The notes under the pieces are model-generated. The model saw only the letters and a program-made list of their open reading frames with translations, made no database searches and was not told where the DNA came from. A stretch of 64,000 bases of DNA from Thalassospira sp. (lineage in GTDB: Bacteria > Pseudomonadota > Alphaproteobacteria > Rhodospirillales > Thalassospiraceae). The stretch spans positions 1 through 64,000 of the forward strand of contig NZ_PAQR01000037.1 of assembly GCF_002709775.1 (NCBI RefSeq). Direction: 5' to 3'. Positions 52,117 through 60,099 of the stretch are shown piece by piece (positions within the stretch are counted from its first letter, which is position 1; the number at the start of each line of letters is the position of its first letter). The position numbers were made by a program, and so were the translations under genes.

Positions 52117-53256
52117 ATGGAATATCAACGTCGCAATTTCCTGAAGCTTATGGGCGTTGGCGGGGCCTTTACCCTGTTGCCCTTGGGACTTGCCCGTGCG
52201 GCCACCACGCCAAACCCGGAAGATCGCGCGGTCTATATTTCCGCCAGTGCTGGGGAACATGATGACTATTATGTCAGCGCGTTTAATGCATCGGGCAAGA
52301 TTCTTTTTGAGCAAGCCCTGCCCGGCCGCGGACATGACATCGGCCTTCGCCCCAACCATGTGGATGTGGCCGCCGTTGAACGCCGCCCCGGACTTTATGG
52401 CCTGATCCTTGATCGCCATACCGGCGAAGTGCGCGCCAAACTCCACTGCCCGCAAGATCGCCGGTTTTATGGCCATGCCATCTATTCCAACGATGGTCGT
52501 TATCTTTACATCACCGAAAACGATTTCGATCATGCCCGCGGGGTGGTTTCCGTCTGGGATGCCGAGGATGGCTATCGCCGTGTGGCAGAGTTCGACAGCT
52601 TTGGCACCGGCCCGCATGAATTGCATCTGATGCCGGATGGTGAACATCTGGTGATTGCCAATGGCGGGCTGCATACCCATCCCGATCAGGATGGGCGTAC
52701 ACCGCTTAACATCAGCTCGATGGAACCCAACCTTTCGATCATTGAACGTCGTACGGGCAAGCTTGTCCATCAGGCAGCCCTCAAGCATGACTGGCACAAA
52801 CTTTCGATCCGCCATCTTGACGTGGCGGCCAATGGCATGATTGCCGCAGGCTTCCAGTATCAGGGCGACCTGACCGATCAGGTGCCACTGGTTGGCATTT
52901 GGCAGCCCGGTTCGGAAATCCGCCCGATCGAGGCACCTGACAACGTTCAATACCGCATGCGGCAATATTGCGGATCGGTACGGTTTGACGCATCGGGACA
53001 GGTGTTTGGCATTTCCTGTCCGCGTGGCGGGCTTGTGACATTCTGGGATGCGCAAACCAACGACTTCCTGACCCATATCGCCGCCCCGGATGGCTGCGGC
53101 CTTGCCGCAACGAACCAGTCGGGCGAATTTGTCGGCACAAGCGGACTTGGCAATGGCTGGCGGATGGATGCGATTCGCCGAAAACGGGTTGAACTGCCCG
53201 ACGATTCGCACAAATCGCTGCATTGGGATAACCATTTACGCCGTATTCAGGCCTGA
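52117..53256 (+). CDS. DUF1513 Tat-exported beta-propeller protein
   Basis: A 379-residue protein with a twin-arginine signal (RRNFLKLMGVGGAF, residues 5-18) and predicted cleavage near ARA. The rest is a DUF1513 domain, probably a beta-propeller, with HAIYSNDGRYLYITEND, GTGPHELHLMPDGEHLVIANGGLHTHP and SVRFDASGQVFGISCPRGGLVTFWD repeats. The Tat signal suggests folding or cofactor insertion in the cytoplasm before export. DUF1513 genes regularly end imelysin operons, as here; the molecular role is unknown. Confidence 0.87.
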   Translation: MEYQRRNFLKLMGVGGAFTLLPLGLARAATTPNPEDRAVYISASAGEHDDYYVSAFNASGKILFEQALPGRGHDIGLRPNHVDVAAVERRPGLYGLILDRHTGEVRAKLHCPQDRRFYGHAIYSNDGRYLYITENDFDHARGVVSVWDAEDGYRRVAEFDSFGTGPHELHLMPDGEHLVIANGGLHTHPDQDGRTPLNISSMEPNLSIIERRTGKLVHQAALKHDWHKLSIRHLDVAANGMIAAGFQYQGDLTDQVPLVGIWQPGSEIRPIEAPDNVQYRMRQYCGSVRFDASGQVFGISCPRGGLVTFWDAQTNDFLTHIAAPDGCGLAATNQSGEFVGTSGLGNGWRMDAIRRKRVELPDDSHKSLHWDNHLRRIQA

Positions 53257-53279
53257 TCCCACCAATCATAAAAGCATGA

Positions 53280-53307
53280 CAAACCCGCACAAGCCGTGCG
53301 GGTTTTA
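53280..53307 (+). terminator. Intrinsic terminator of the imelysin operon
   Basis: AACCCGCAC (53282-53290) pairs with GTGCGGGTT (53296-53304), followed by TTAACGTTTT. It lies 25 bases after the DUF1513 stop. Confidence 0.85.
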
Positions 53308-53409
53308 ACGTTTTACACCCCTGAAATGCGCAGAAAACTGCGCCCTTAACCGAGTGGTTTGGTCGGGCTATTTACATCACGAAATACTCAACCAAAAATT
53401 TTACGCAAA

Positions 53410-53454
53410 TGAGAACGATTTTCACTTGCGCTGTATTTGGAGCTCACCTATAAC
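53410..53454 (+). promoter_or_regulatory. Orphan Fur box and promoter of a predicted small RNA
   Basis: TGAGAACGATTTTCA (53410-53424) matches TGA-N-AAT-N-ATT-N-TCA at all but one base. Directly after it lies TTGCGC (53426-53431), a 17-base spacer and TATAAC (53449-53454), a plausible sigma-70 promoter. No protein gene follows on plus for several kilobases, so the site most likely controls the RNA at 53461-53608. Confidence 0.7.
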
Positions 53455-53460
53455 GGTTCT

Positions 53461-53608
53461 CGACACAGCCCGCGAATGCAACCCATTCGCATTTGTCCCC
53501 AAAACGGCTTGTCTCTCAGACCTATGGGTCCTCTCTCCCCATAGGCCTCTCAAGGTGGAAAAGCGGTGGTTATCGATGCGGGAAACGATAACCGCCGCTT
53601 TCTCTTTT
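53461..53608 (+). ncRNA. Predicted Fur-controlled small RNA with an anti-Shine-Dalgarno loop
   Basis: About 148 bases with three stem-loops. H1: GCGAATG/CATTCGC (53472-53490, 5-base loop). H2: CCTATGGG/CCCATAGG (53521-53545) with the loop TCCTCTCTC, complementary to Shine-Dalgarno sequences. H3: AAGCGGTGGTTATCG/CGATAACCGCCGCTT (53561-53600, 15 perfect pairs) followed by TCTCTTTT, an intrinsic terminator. The start near 53461 is inferred from the TATAAC seven bases upstream. C/U-rich loops in hairpins are a hallmark of alphaproteobacterial small RNAs. The Fur box makes it a functional candidate for the RyhB role. No known family recognised. Confidence 0.75.
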
Positions 53609-53639
53609 CGGGGCCCCGCTTCCAATACACAGACACGCA

Positions 53640-53672
53640 GAAACAAAAACACCCGGATGTTCAATCCGGGTG
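53640..53672 (-). terminator. Terminator of the iclR operon
   Basis: CACCCGGAT (53650-53658) pairs with ATCCGGGTG (53664-53672); on the minus strand GTTTTTGTTT follows. It lies 26 bases after the IclR stop. Confidence 0.9.
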
Positions 53673-53697
53673 AGCGCAGACGATATAACGTCTTGGG

Positions 53698-54456
53698 TCA
53701 GACCGTTTTGGAAAGCTTGTCCCCGGCCGCCTGAAGAACGTTTTTGTAAAGCCCGTAGTTTTCGCGCGCATCATCCTTGGGTGCCACGATACACAGCGTT
53801 GCCGAACAAATGCCGCTTTGATCATAGACCGGTGCGGCAAAGCAATGCGTGAAGGTATCAACGATGCTGTCGAACGAGAAAAAGCGTTCTTCATGTGCAC
53901 GACGGATCTCGGCAATATAGGCATCGATATCCATTTGACGCCCATCGGGCAGGATAAAGTCTTCTGCCGGGATCAGATCGCGGATTTCCTGATCATCAAG
54001 ATGCCCTAGCAACAACCGACCAGAAGCGGTCCATGGAATGGCCGTGCGTTCGCCAACATCGGCAGAGATGCGAAACGGGCGACTGCCCTCTCGCTGCAGG
54101 GCAACGGTGTATTTGTTGCCATCCAGCATACAGAACTGTGACGTTTCCTTGGTGCTGGCGGTGATTTCATCGAGCACGCCAGCGGCCTGACGGGTCAGAT
54201 CGAAATAGTCGCGATAGGCCAAGCCGAGAAAATAGACCCGTCGACCGAGAAAGACCGAACCATGGGCATCGGTCGTCTCCAGCATGCCGTGATCAATCAG
54301 TGTTCCGATCAGATCGTAAACGGTAGAGGTCGGCGCGCCCAAGGCCTGGGCGATCTCGGCGGGACGCTGAGAGGTTTTGACATCACGCAGATGGTCAAGA
54401 ATATCGAACGCACGATCAATCCCACGCGCACGCTTTCGTACCTGCTGTTCTGTCAT
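53698..54456 (-). CDS. IclR family transcriptional regulator
   Basis: A 252-residue IclR-type regulator. The N-terminal winged HTH spans about residues 12-75 (RAFDILDHLRDVKTSQRPAEIAQALGAPTSTVYDLIGTL), and the effector domain follows with SADVGERTAIPWTASGRLLLGHLD and the C-terminal FAAPVYDQSGICSATLCIVAPKDD. It is the last minus-strand gene of the transporter operon, separated by 41 bases from ridA. A TTCCG-N6-CGGAA palindrome in the divergent promoter region at 57938 is its likely binding site. Confidence 0.92.
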   Translation of the reverse strand: MTEQQVRKRARGIDRAFDILDHLRDVKTSQRPAEIAQALGAPTSTVYDLIGTLIDHGMLETTDAHGSVFLGRRVYFLGLAYRDYFDLTRQAAGVLDEITASTKETSQFCMLDGNKYTVALQREGSRPFRISADVGERTAIPWTASGRLLLGHLDDQEIRDLIPAEDFILPDGRQMDIDAYIAEIRRAHEERFFSFDSIVDTFTHCFAAPVYDQSGICSATLCIVAPKDDARENYGLYKNVLQAAGDKLSKTV

Positions 54457-54497
54457 AAACCCCTCTCTTAACGTCTTAGCGCAATAGTTGCAGACAG

Positions 54498-54884
54498 TTA
54501 TGCCTTACGGAAGGCAATGCAGTCGACCTCTACTTTGCAATCAACAACCATCGAGGACTGGACACAAGCACGTGCCGGCGGGTTTTCGCCAAAATATTCC
54601 TCGAACACGCCGTTGAAGGACCAGAAATCACGCGCGTCATCAAGCCAGACACCGATACGCATGATGTCAGCGGCACTGTAACCGGCATCTTCGACGATCT
54701 TGAGCATGTTCTCGATCGCGATACGGGACTGTTCAACGATGCCATTGCCAACAACTTCACCGTCACGCATCGGGGTTTGGCCCGATACATAAAGCCAGCC
54801 GTCAGCTTCGGTTGCCTTGGCAAAAGGCAGTGCCTTCTGACCGTTGCCTTTACCTTCGCCAACACCGTGTCTTTTAATGCTCAT
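54498..54884 (-). CDS. RidA family protein in the PLP dehydratase operon
   Basis: A 128-residue RidA-family protein. GWLYVSGQTPMRDGEVVGNGIVEQSRIAIENMLKIVEDAG and ENPPARACVQSSMVVDCKVEVDCIAFR carry the family pattern, including the C-terminal region with Arg and Cys of the active site. RidA proteins hydrolyse the imine/enamine that PLP-dependent dehydratases release. Its place beside an ABC transporter and across from a PLP dehydratase-like gene (58059) fits that role. It differs clearly from the RidA at 7559. Confidence 0.88.
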   Translation of the reverse strand: MSIKRHGVGEGKGNGQKALPFAKATEADGWLYVSGQTPMRDGEVVGNGIVEQSRIAIENMLKIVEDAGYSAADIMRIGVWLDDARDFWSFNGVFEEYFGENPPARACVQSSMVVDCKVEVDCIAFRKA

Positions 54885-54902
54885 TAAAATATCTCCTGAT
54901 TC

Positions 54903-55667
54903 TCAAAATTCTGAATTTGCAAGGAAACCCTGCAAACGTTCGGTTTTCGGCGCGCCGAAAATTTCTTCGGGGGTGCCTTCTTCGTGAATGCGCCCCTGAT
55001 GCATGAAGACGACCTTGCTTGAAACATCGCGCGCAAAGCGCATCTCGTGCGTCACAAGCAACATGGTCATGCCCTCATTGGCCAGATCACGAACAACTGC
55101 CAGCACCTCTGCCACCAATTCGGGATCAAGGGCCGATGTCACTTCGTCAAACAGCATGATTTGCGGGTTCATGGCGATGGCACGCGCAATTGCCACGCGC
55201 TACTGCTGACCACCGGAAAGCTGACCGGGATAATGATCGCGACGCTGGCCCATGCCAACACGCTCAAGCCACTTTTCAGCAACTGCGCGGGCTTCGTCCT
55301 TGGGCATTTTCTTGGTCTTGATCAGACCCAGCATGACATTGCGAAGGGCCGTCATATGCGGGAACAGGTTGAACTGCTGAAACGCCATGCCGGTCATGGC
55401 TCGCTGACGGGCAATTTCGCGTTCTGACAGGCGGCGGCGCTGACCACCGTCCTGCTTGTAACCGATAGACTGGCCTGCCAGTTCAATCGAGCCCTGCTCA
55501 AAGTCTTCAAGAAGGTTCACACAGCGCAAAAGTGTTGTTTTGCCAGAACCTGAAGATCCGATCAGTGAGACGACATCACCCTGCTGCATGGTCAGATCGA
55601 TGCCCTTGAGGACTTCGACCTTGCCGAAACTTTTGTGAAGGCCGGAAATAGTCAAAATTGGGGACAT
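54903..55667 (-). pseudogene. Amino-acid ABC transporter ATPase interrupted by in-frame TAG
   Basis: The full frame of 255 codons would encode a normal GlnQ/HisP-type ATPase. Residues 1-155 include Walker A GSSGSGKTT (37-45), the Q-loop FQQFNLFPHMT and the start of the signature LSGGQQ. Codon 156 is TAG (55200-55202), where the family has Gln in SGGQQQRVAIARA; the frame then continues intact through Walker [14 protein letters not shown] to the end. A single C-to-T change explains it. The truncated product lacks Walker B and the H-loop and should be inactive; a restart at GTG (55196) gives only the C-terminal part. Sequencing error or a recent inactivating mutation are the options. Confidence 0.85.
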
Positions 55668-55677
55668 GATTGCCTCT

Positions 55678-56337
55678 TTATGGGATCGAAATGCGGCGTT
55701 CGACGGCACGACCGGCCTGCTCGATCACGAAGTTCAAAAGGAAATAGACAAAGCCCGCAAAGAGATAGAACTCAAGGCTGAGATAGGTGCGCGAGATAAC
55801 CTGTTGGGTGGCGAGAAGAAGCTCGACCACGCCAATGATCGACAGAAGTGTCGATGCCTTGACGATCTCGGTCGCCGTATTGACCCAGGTTGGCAGGATT
55901 TGACGCAAGGCTTGCGGCAGCAGCACATAAACAAAGGTTTGTCCGAATGTCAGGCCAATGGATTTGGCTGCCTCGGTCTGACCTTGTGGAATCGCGGATA
56001 AAGCGCCCCGGACGATCTCGCCAACATGCGAAGAACAAAACAGCGTAAGTGCCAGAACACCGGCCTGAAACGCCGTCAGGTCAAGACCGACCACCGACAG
56101 AATATAGAAACAAGCCAGGATCAGCACGAACACCGGCGTTCCACGCAGGAAGTCGATATACAAGCGCACGATAAAGCGCAGCCATTTCGCGCCGTAAGTC
56201 ATCGCCAAACCGACAAACACGCCAAGGATCGAACCAAGCACGACCGATGCCACGGATATCAGGATGGTATCGCCCAAACCCGAAAGCAGGCTGAGCCGCG
56301 CATTCCAAAGTTCAGTCAGGAAAAGAGAAAAGTTCAT
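55678..56337 (-). CDS. Polar amino acid ABC transporter permease 1
   Basis: A 219-residue HisM/GlnP-type permease with five predicted transmembrane helices. The conserved segment IDFLRGTPVFVLILACFY lies in the middle, and the EAA loop reads GALSAIPQGQTEAAKSIGLTFGQTFVYVLLPQALRQILP (about residues 130-168), the contact with the ATPase. It lies 10 bases upstream of the ATPase start and 11 bases after permease 2. With permease 2 it forms the membrane heterodimer of an amino-acid-like uptake system. Confidence 0.92.
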   Translation of the reverse strand: MNFSLFLTELWNARLSLLSGLGDTILISVASVVLGSILGVFVGLAMTYGAKWLRFIVRLYIDFLRGTPVFVLILACFYILSVVGLDLTAFQAGVLALTLFCSSHVGEIVRGALSAIPQGQTEAAKSIGLTFGQTFVYVLLPQALRQILPTWVNTATEIVKASTLLSIIGVVELLLATQQVISRTYLSLEFYLFAGFVYFLLNFVIEQAGRAVERRISIP

Positions 56338-56348
56338 CTGATACCCCT

Positions 56349-57011
56349 TTAGCGCGGAACTGCAAGGCGCAGCTCAAGGCGGCGCAGGAGTGCTGCGATC
56401 ACATAACAGGCAACCACATAGATCATTGACGCGACCATCCATGTTTCAATCACACGGAAGCTTTCGACATTGATTTTACGCGCATAAAAGGTCAGTTCCG
56501 GCACCGCGATCGCAGCAGCCAGGGACGTGTCCTTGAACAGCGAAATGAAGTTGTTTGAAAGTGACGGCAGCACATTGCGGAACATCACCGGAATGATGAT
56601 GTTGGTTTTGATCTTGAACTCGGTCAAACCAATCGCAAGCCCCGCTTCACGCAGACCTTTTGGCAACGCCACAAGACCGGAACGGAACACCTCGGCCAGA
56701 TACGCGCCAGCATAGATCGACAGCGTAAAAACAAAGGACGAGATTTTGTCCAGTGCGATGCCAAGCTGCGGCAGCGCGAAATAGCAAAAAAGGATGAGAA
56801 CAAGGATCGGGGTATTGCGGATCGCGGAGACATAAGCCACCGCGATCCAGCGCAAGGTTTTATGACGCGAAAGCATCCCGAACGCCGCCAGAAGACCGAT
56901 CCCGCATCCGATCGCAATCGAGACAACGGCCAGAAACAGGCCAAGCCCCAGACCCTCTGCGAGGAGATCCCAGTTACGCCAGATGACGTCAAAGTTGAAA
57001 TCGTAATTCAA
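56349..57011 (-). CDS. Polar amino acid ABC transporter permease 2
   Basis: A 220-residue permease of the same family. The membrane segments include LGLGLFLAVVSIAIGCGIGLLAAF, YVSAIRNTPILVLILFCYF and the EAA loop FRSGLVALPKGLREAGLAIGLTEFKIKTNIIIPVMFRNVLP (about residues 110-150). It follows the binding-protein gene by 27 bases. Substrate type is predicted to be a polar amino acid or an amino sugar acid, as family members transport both. Confidence 0.92.
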   Translation of the reverse strand: MNYDFNFDVIWRNWDLLAEGLGLGLFLAVVSIAIGCGIGLLAAFGMLSRHKTLRWIAVAYVSAIRNTPILVLILFCYFALPQLGIALDKISSFVFTLSIYAGAYLAEVFRSGLVALPKGLREAGLAIGLTEFKIKTNIIIPVMFRNVLPSLSNNFISLFKDTSLAAAIAVPELTFYARKINVESFRVIETWMVASMIYVVACYVIAALLRRLELRLAVPR

Positions 57012-57038
57012 AGCGGAATTCCCGAATGCTGGCGTTGA

Positions 57039-57887
57039 TTACTTGTACTCGACAGGGAAGCCGATTTTCGGCGTTTCGAGTTCTTCACCAAACCAGGTCT
57101 TGAAGCTTTCCGCATAGAACGGGAACTCAACACCGGTCATGCCTTCGTGCAGGACGGTATTGACGAAGTTCAACCAACGCTGATCGCCCGGCTTCACGCC
57201 ACAGGAGTAGCTCTGCGGGTTCCAAGCATAACCGGCATCCTGATAACGATCCGGGTTCTGAACCATGAACCAGCGAAGGGCAGACTGATCGGTTGCAGCT
57301 GCTTCGGCACGTCCGGAATTCAGCGCCTGATACATCAGATCGACGCTGTCATACTGATCGACTTCTGCATCAGGCAGTGCGGAATGCACCATTTCTTCGG
57401 CATAGACGTTCTGAAGAACAGCGACAGTAACGTCATCACCAGCTGCTTTCAGTGCGTCGTAGTCGGCATAGTCACCATTTGCCATCAGTAGCAGGCCAAC
57501 ACCTTCGCGGTAGTAGGGAATGGTGAATTCGATCTGCTGTGCGCGTTCGGCCGTTACCGTCATGAACTGGCAGGCCATGTCGACCTTGTCGGTGACAAGG
57601 TTCGGAATACGCGCATCACCGGACTGCTGAACATATTCAATCTTGTTCGGATCACCGAACAGCGCCTTGGCAACCAGACGGCCCATATCGACGTCAAAAC
57701 CCTTGAGCTGATTGTCACCATCGACAAAGTGCCACGGCGGGTTGGTTGAGCCCGTACCAAGGATCAGGTAACCGCGATCAAGAACTTCCTGAAGCTTGCT
57801 TGCTTCCTGAGCCGATGCGGAACCAACTGCCGAAACAGCGGTTGCGGTCATGACAGTCGCTACTGCCAGGGTTTTAAGAAATGTCAT
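57039..57887 (-). CDS. ABC transporter substrate-binding protein (family 3)
   Basis: A 282-residue periplasmic binding protein. A signal peptide (MTFLKTLAVATVM to about ASA) precedes KLQEVLDRGYLILGTGSTNPPWHFVDGDNQLKGFDVDMGRLVAKAL, the family 3 N-terminal block, and VTAERAQQIEFTIPYYREGVGLLL. I choose the ATG at 57887, which places the signal peptide at the N-terminus; an upstream start extends it by nine residues. It heads the minus-strand operon SBP, permease 2, permease 1, ATPase, RidA, IclR. The ligand is expected to match the substrate of the divergent PLP enzyme. Confidence 0.92.
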   Translation of the reverse strand: MTFLKTLAVATVMTATAVSAVGSASAQEASKLQEVLDRGYLILGTGSTNPPWHFVDGDNQLKGFDVDMGRLVAKALFGDPNKIEYVQQSGDARIPNLVTDKVDMACQFMTVTAERAQQIEFTIPYYREGVGLLLMANGDYADYDALKAAGDDVTVAVLQNVYAEEMVHSALPDAEVDQYDSVDLMYQALNSGRAEAAATDQSALRWFMVQNPDRYQDAGYAWNPQSYSCGVKPGDQRWLNFVNTVLHEGMTGVEFPFYAESFKTWFGEELETPKIGFPVEYK

Positions 57888-57937
57888 TCCTGTCTCCAGT
57901 TTCAAATAAGCCACACATTCTTGAACCGTTTCTTATT

Positions 57938-57971
57938 TTCCGTTATAACGGAATACATGCCGTTATTTCGG
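57938..57971. promoter_or_regulatory. Candidate IclR operators in the divergent promoter
   Basis: TTCCGTTATAACGGAA (57938-57953) is a perfect 16-bp palindrome, and CCGTTATTTCGG (57960-57971) is a partial copy 22 bases further on. TTCCG/CGGAA half sites are characteristic of many IclR-family regulators. The site lies 51 bases upstream of the SBP start and 106 before the PLP enzyme, placed to control both transcripts. Confidence 0.65.
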
Positions 57972-58058
57972 ATTTACCCTAGCAGCGGCGTTCAAGATAT
58001 GTCAATTTCGTTTTGCAAAAAGCTGAGAGCGCCAACCTCAAACTCACCAGGAACCAGC

Positions 58059-59105
58059 ATGTTTGATACTCCCTGCCTTGTGATCGACCTCCCCGTCGTT
58101 GATGAAAACATTGCGCGTTTCCAGAAGCATGCCGATGCGGCAGGCCTGCAGACGCGCCCGCATATCAAGACGCACAAACTGCCGTTTTTCGCCAAACGGC
58201 AAATCGCTGCTGGCGCCATCGGCATCACCTGCCAGAAGACCGGCGAGGCCGAAGTGATGGCTGAGGGCGGACTCCAGGACATATTGCTGACCTACAATGT
58301 GATCGGTGATGCCAAGCTGGATCGCCTGGTGGCGCTCGCGAAGAAATGCAAACTGTCGGTGACCTGCGATAATTCGACGGTGGCCGAAGGCCTGTCTGCG
58401 CACTTTGCCAATGCCGGGATTGATCTGACGGTTCTGGTCGAATGCGACACAGGTGCAGGCCGGTGTGGAGTCCAAAGCCCGATTGCAGCTTGCGAACTCG
58501 CATCACAGATCAACGGGATGCCGGGTTTAAGGTTCGGCGGATTGATGACCTATCCGCCGATGGATCATTCTGAAAATGTCGACAAATGGCTGGCCGATGC
58601 CAAGAAGCTGATCCAGGCTGCGGGTATCGCCTGCCCGGTCGTGTCAACCGGCGGCACGCCGAACATGGACACCCTTGGGGCCTTTAAACACGCGACCGAG
58701 CATCGCGCGGGAACCTATATCTATAACGACCGCTCCCTGATTGCGCGCGGTGCCTGTGGTGTTGAAGACTGTGCTGCGGTCGTCAAGGCAACGGTGGTTT
58801 CCCGCCCGACCAAAACGCGTGCCATCATTGATGCCGGCTCAAAGGCACTCAGCTCTGACCTGTTGGGACTTGAAGGGTTTGGCATGGTTCGTGAGGCACC
58901 TGATGCGTCGATTGTCGGTCTTTCCGAAGAACACGGCATCATCGAGCTTGGTGACAGCAATTGGGATCCGGCCGTCGGTGACATCATATCGATCATCCCG
59001 AACCACATCTGCGTTGTTTCCAATCTGTTTCCGACCATCTGGGTCAAAGATGAAAACGGCGAAATGACAGAAATGCCTGTCGCTGCACGCGGCATGCTGC
59101 GCTAG
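58059..59105 (+). CDS. PLP-dependent fold III dehydratase/aldolase (D-serine dehydratase/D-threonine aldolase family)
   Basis: A 348-residue alanine-racemase-fold enzyme. RPHIKTHK (33-40) carries the PLP Schiff-base Lys (probably Lys37); CDTGAGRCGV and VVSTGGTPNMDT bind the cofactor phosphate. Near the C-terminus PNHICVV gives a His316/Cys318 metal pair, as in Zn-dependent D-serine dehydratases; D-threonine aldolases have His/Asp there. That favours ammonia elimination from a 2-amino-3-hydroxy acid. D-Glucosaminate dehydratase belongs to this chemistry and would yield 2-keto-3-deoxygluconate for the kinase encoded 18 bases downstream. D-Serine or 3-hydroxyaspartate remain possible. The start at 58059 follows GGAACC; the longer open frame overlaps the promoter. 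Confidence 0.8.
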   Translation: MFDTPCLVIDLPVVDENIARFQKHADAAGLQTRPHIKTHKLPFFAKRQIAAGAIGITCQKTGEAEVMAEGGLQDILLTYNVIGDAKLDRLVALAKKCKLSVTCDNSTVAEGLSAHFANAGIDLTVLVECDTGAGRCGVQSPIAACELASQINGMPGLRFGGLMTYPPMDHSENVDKWLADAKKLIQAAGIACPVVSTGGTPNMDTLGAFKHATEHRAGTYIYNDRSLIARGACGVEDCAAVVKATVVSRPTKTRAIIDAGSKALSSDLLGLEGFGMVREAPDASIVGLSEEHGIIELGDSNWDPAVGDIISIIPNHICVVSNLFPTIWVKDENGEMTEMPVAARGMLR

Positions 59106-59123
59106 TTCACCCAAGGGAGTTTT

Positions 59124-60038
59124 ATGATGTCTGTTGATGTCATTTGCATTGGCGAAGCCATGGGTGAAATTTCATTCAGCCCGACAGGTGATTCGAGCGT
59201 GAAGGTCGGTGGGGACACGTTCAATACTGCGGTCTATCTTGGCCGGCTTGGGATCAAAAGCGGATTCGCCTCTGCCGTCGGGACAGACCCGTTTGGCGAT
59301 ATGATCCGCGCTGTGCTCCGCGATAATCAGGTGAGTGATGCGTTTCTGATCAGCACAGATCTTGCCAATACCGGGCTGTATTCCATCACCAATCGCGCGG
59401 ACGGCGAACGCTTTTTCCATTACTGGCGCAACCAGTCGGCTGCACGCCAAACATTGTCACTCGCACCCCCCGTCTATCTGCAGGCACTTGAAGGTGCCCC
59501 CTGGCTTTACCTTTCAGGCATCAGCTTACATGTCCTGGAAGAAGATATGGCGTTGCTGATGCAAACGCTGGAAGCCTGCAAGGCAAAAGGCGGCAAGATC
59601 GCCTTTGATGGCAATTTCCGGCCAAAACTTTGGGAAGAAAAGCACGATCAGGCGCGTGAGATTTATGCTCGCATCACGGCTCTGTCTGACCTCGTTCTTC
59701 CCACCTTTGAAGACGAAGCGCTTTTGTGGGGGGATGCGACAGCACAGGCAACAATTGACCGAATCGCCAAGCTTGGTCCGTCAATGATTGTCGTAAAACA
59801 GGGTGCCGATGGCTGCTTGCTTTATGATCACGGTGACGTCGCGCATATCGCGATCCCCAATCCCGTAACGGCCGTCGACACCACTGCCGCTGGTGACAGC
59901 TTTAATGCCGGCTTTTTGGCCGCCTTGATCAAGGGCGAGGACGGGACTGCGGCAACCTTGTCCGGTCACGAACTGGCAGCGAAGGTCATCACACATCGTG
60001 GCGCGATTATCCCGGCAGATGCCATGGATGTGTCTTAA
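59124..60038 (+). CDS. kdgK: PfkB-family sugar kinase, 2-keto-3-deoxygluconate kinase type
   Basis: A 304-residue ribokinase-fold kinase. The N-terminal block CIGEAMGEISFSPTG with VGGDTFNTAVYLGRLG (about residues 8-45) matches KdgK; DTTAAGDSFNAGF (about 252-264) holds the catalytic Asp and anion hole. KdgK phosphorylates 2-keto-3-deoxygluconate to KDPG, which Eda (30747) cleaves. The gene follows the PLP enzyme by 18 bases in the same operon. A second ATG at 59127 is better spaced from GGGAG and may be the true start. Another keto-sugar substrate is possible. Confidence 0.85.
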   Translation: MMSVDVICIGEAMGEISFSPTGDSSVKVGGDTFNTAVYLGRLGIKSGFASAVGTDPFGDMIRAVLRDNQVSDAFLISTDLANTGLYSITNRADGERFFHYWRNQSAARQTLSLAPPVYLQALEGAPWLYLSGISLHVLEEDMALLMQTLEACKAKGGKIAFDGNFRPKLWEEKHDQAREIYARITALSDLVLPTFEDEALLWGDATAQATIDRIAKLGPSMIVVKQGADGCLLYDHGDVAHIAIPNPVTAVDTTAAGDSFNAGFLAALIKGEDGTAATLSGHELAAKVITHRGAIIPADAMDVS

Positions 60039-60059
60039 CCGGCACTTCATAGCCAATTC

Positions 60060-60097
60060 AAAAGCCAAGTCTAGCGTTTCACCGGACTTGGCTTTTT
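60060..60097. terminator. Bidirectional terminator between kdgK and zntA
   Basis: AAAGCCAAGTC (60061-60071) pairs with GACTTGGCTTT (60085-60095) with T residues after it on plus and A-derived T residues on minus. It serves both convergent genes. Confidence 0.9.
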
Positions 60098-60099
60098 CA

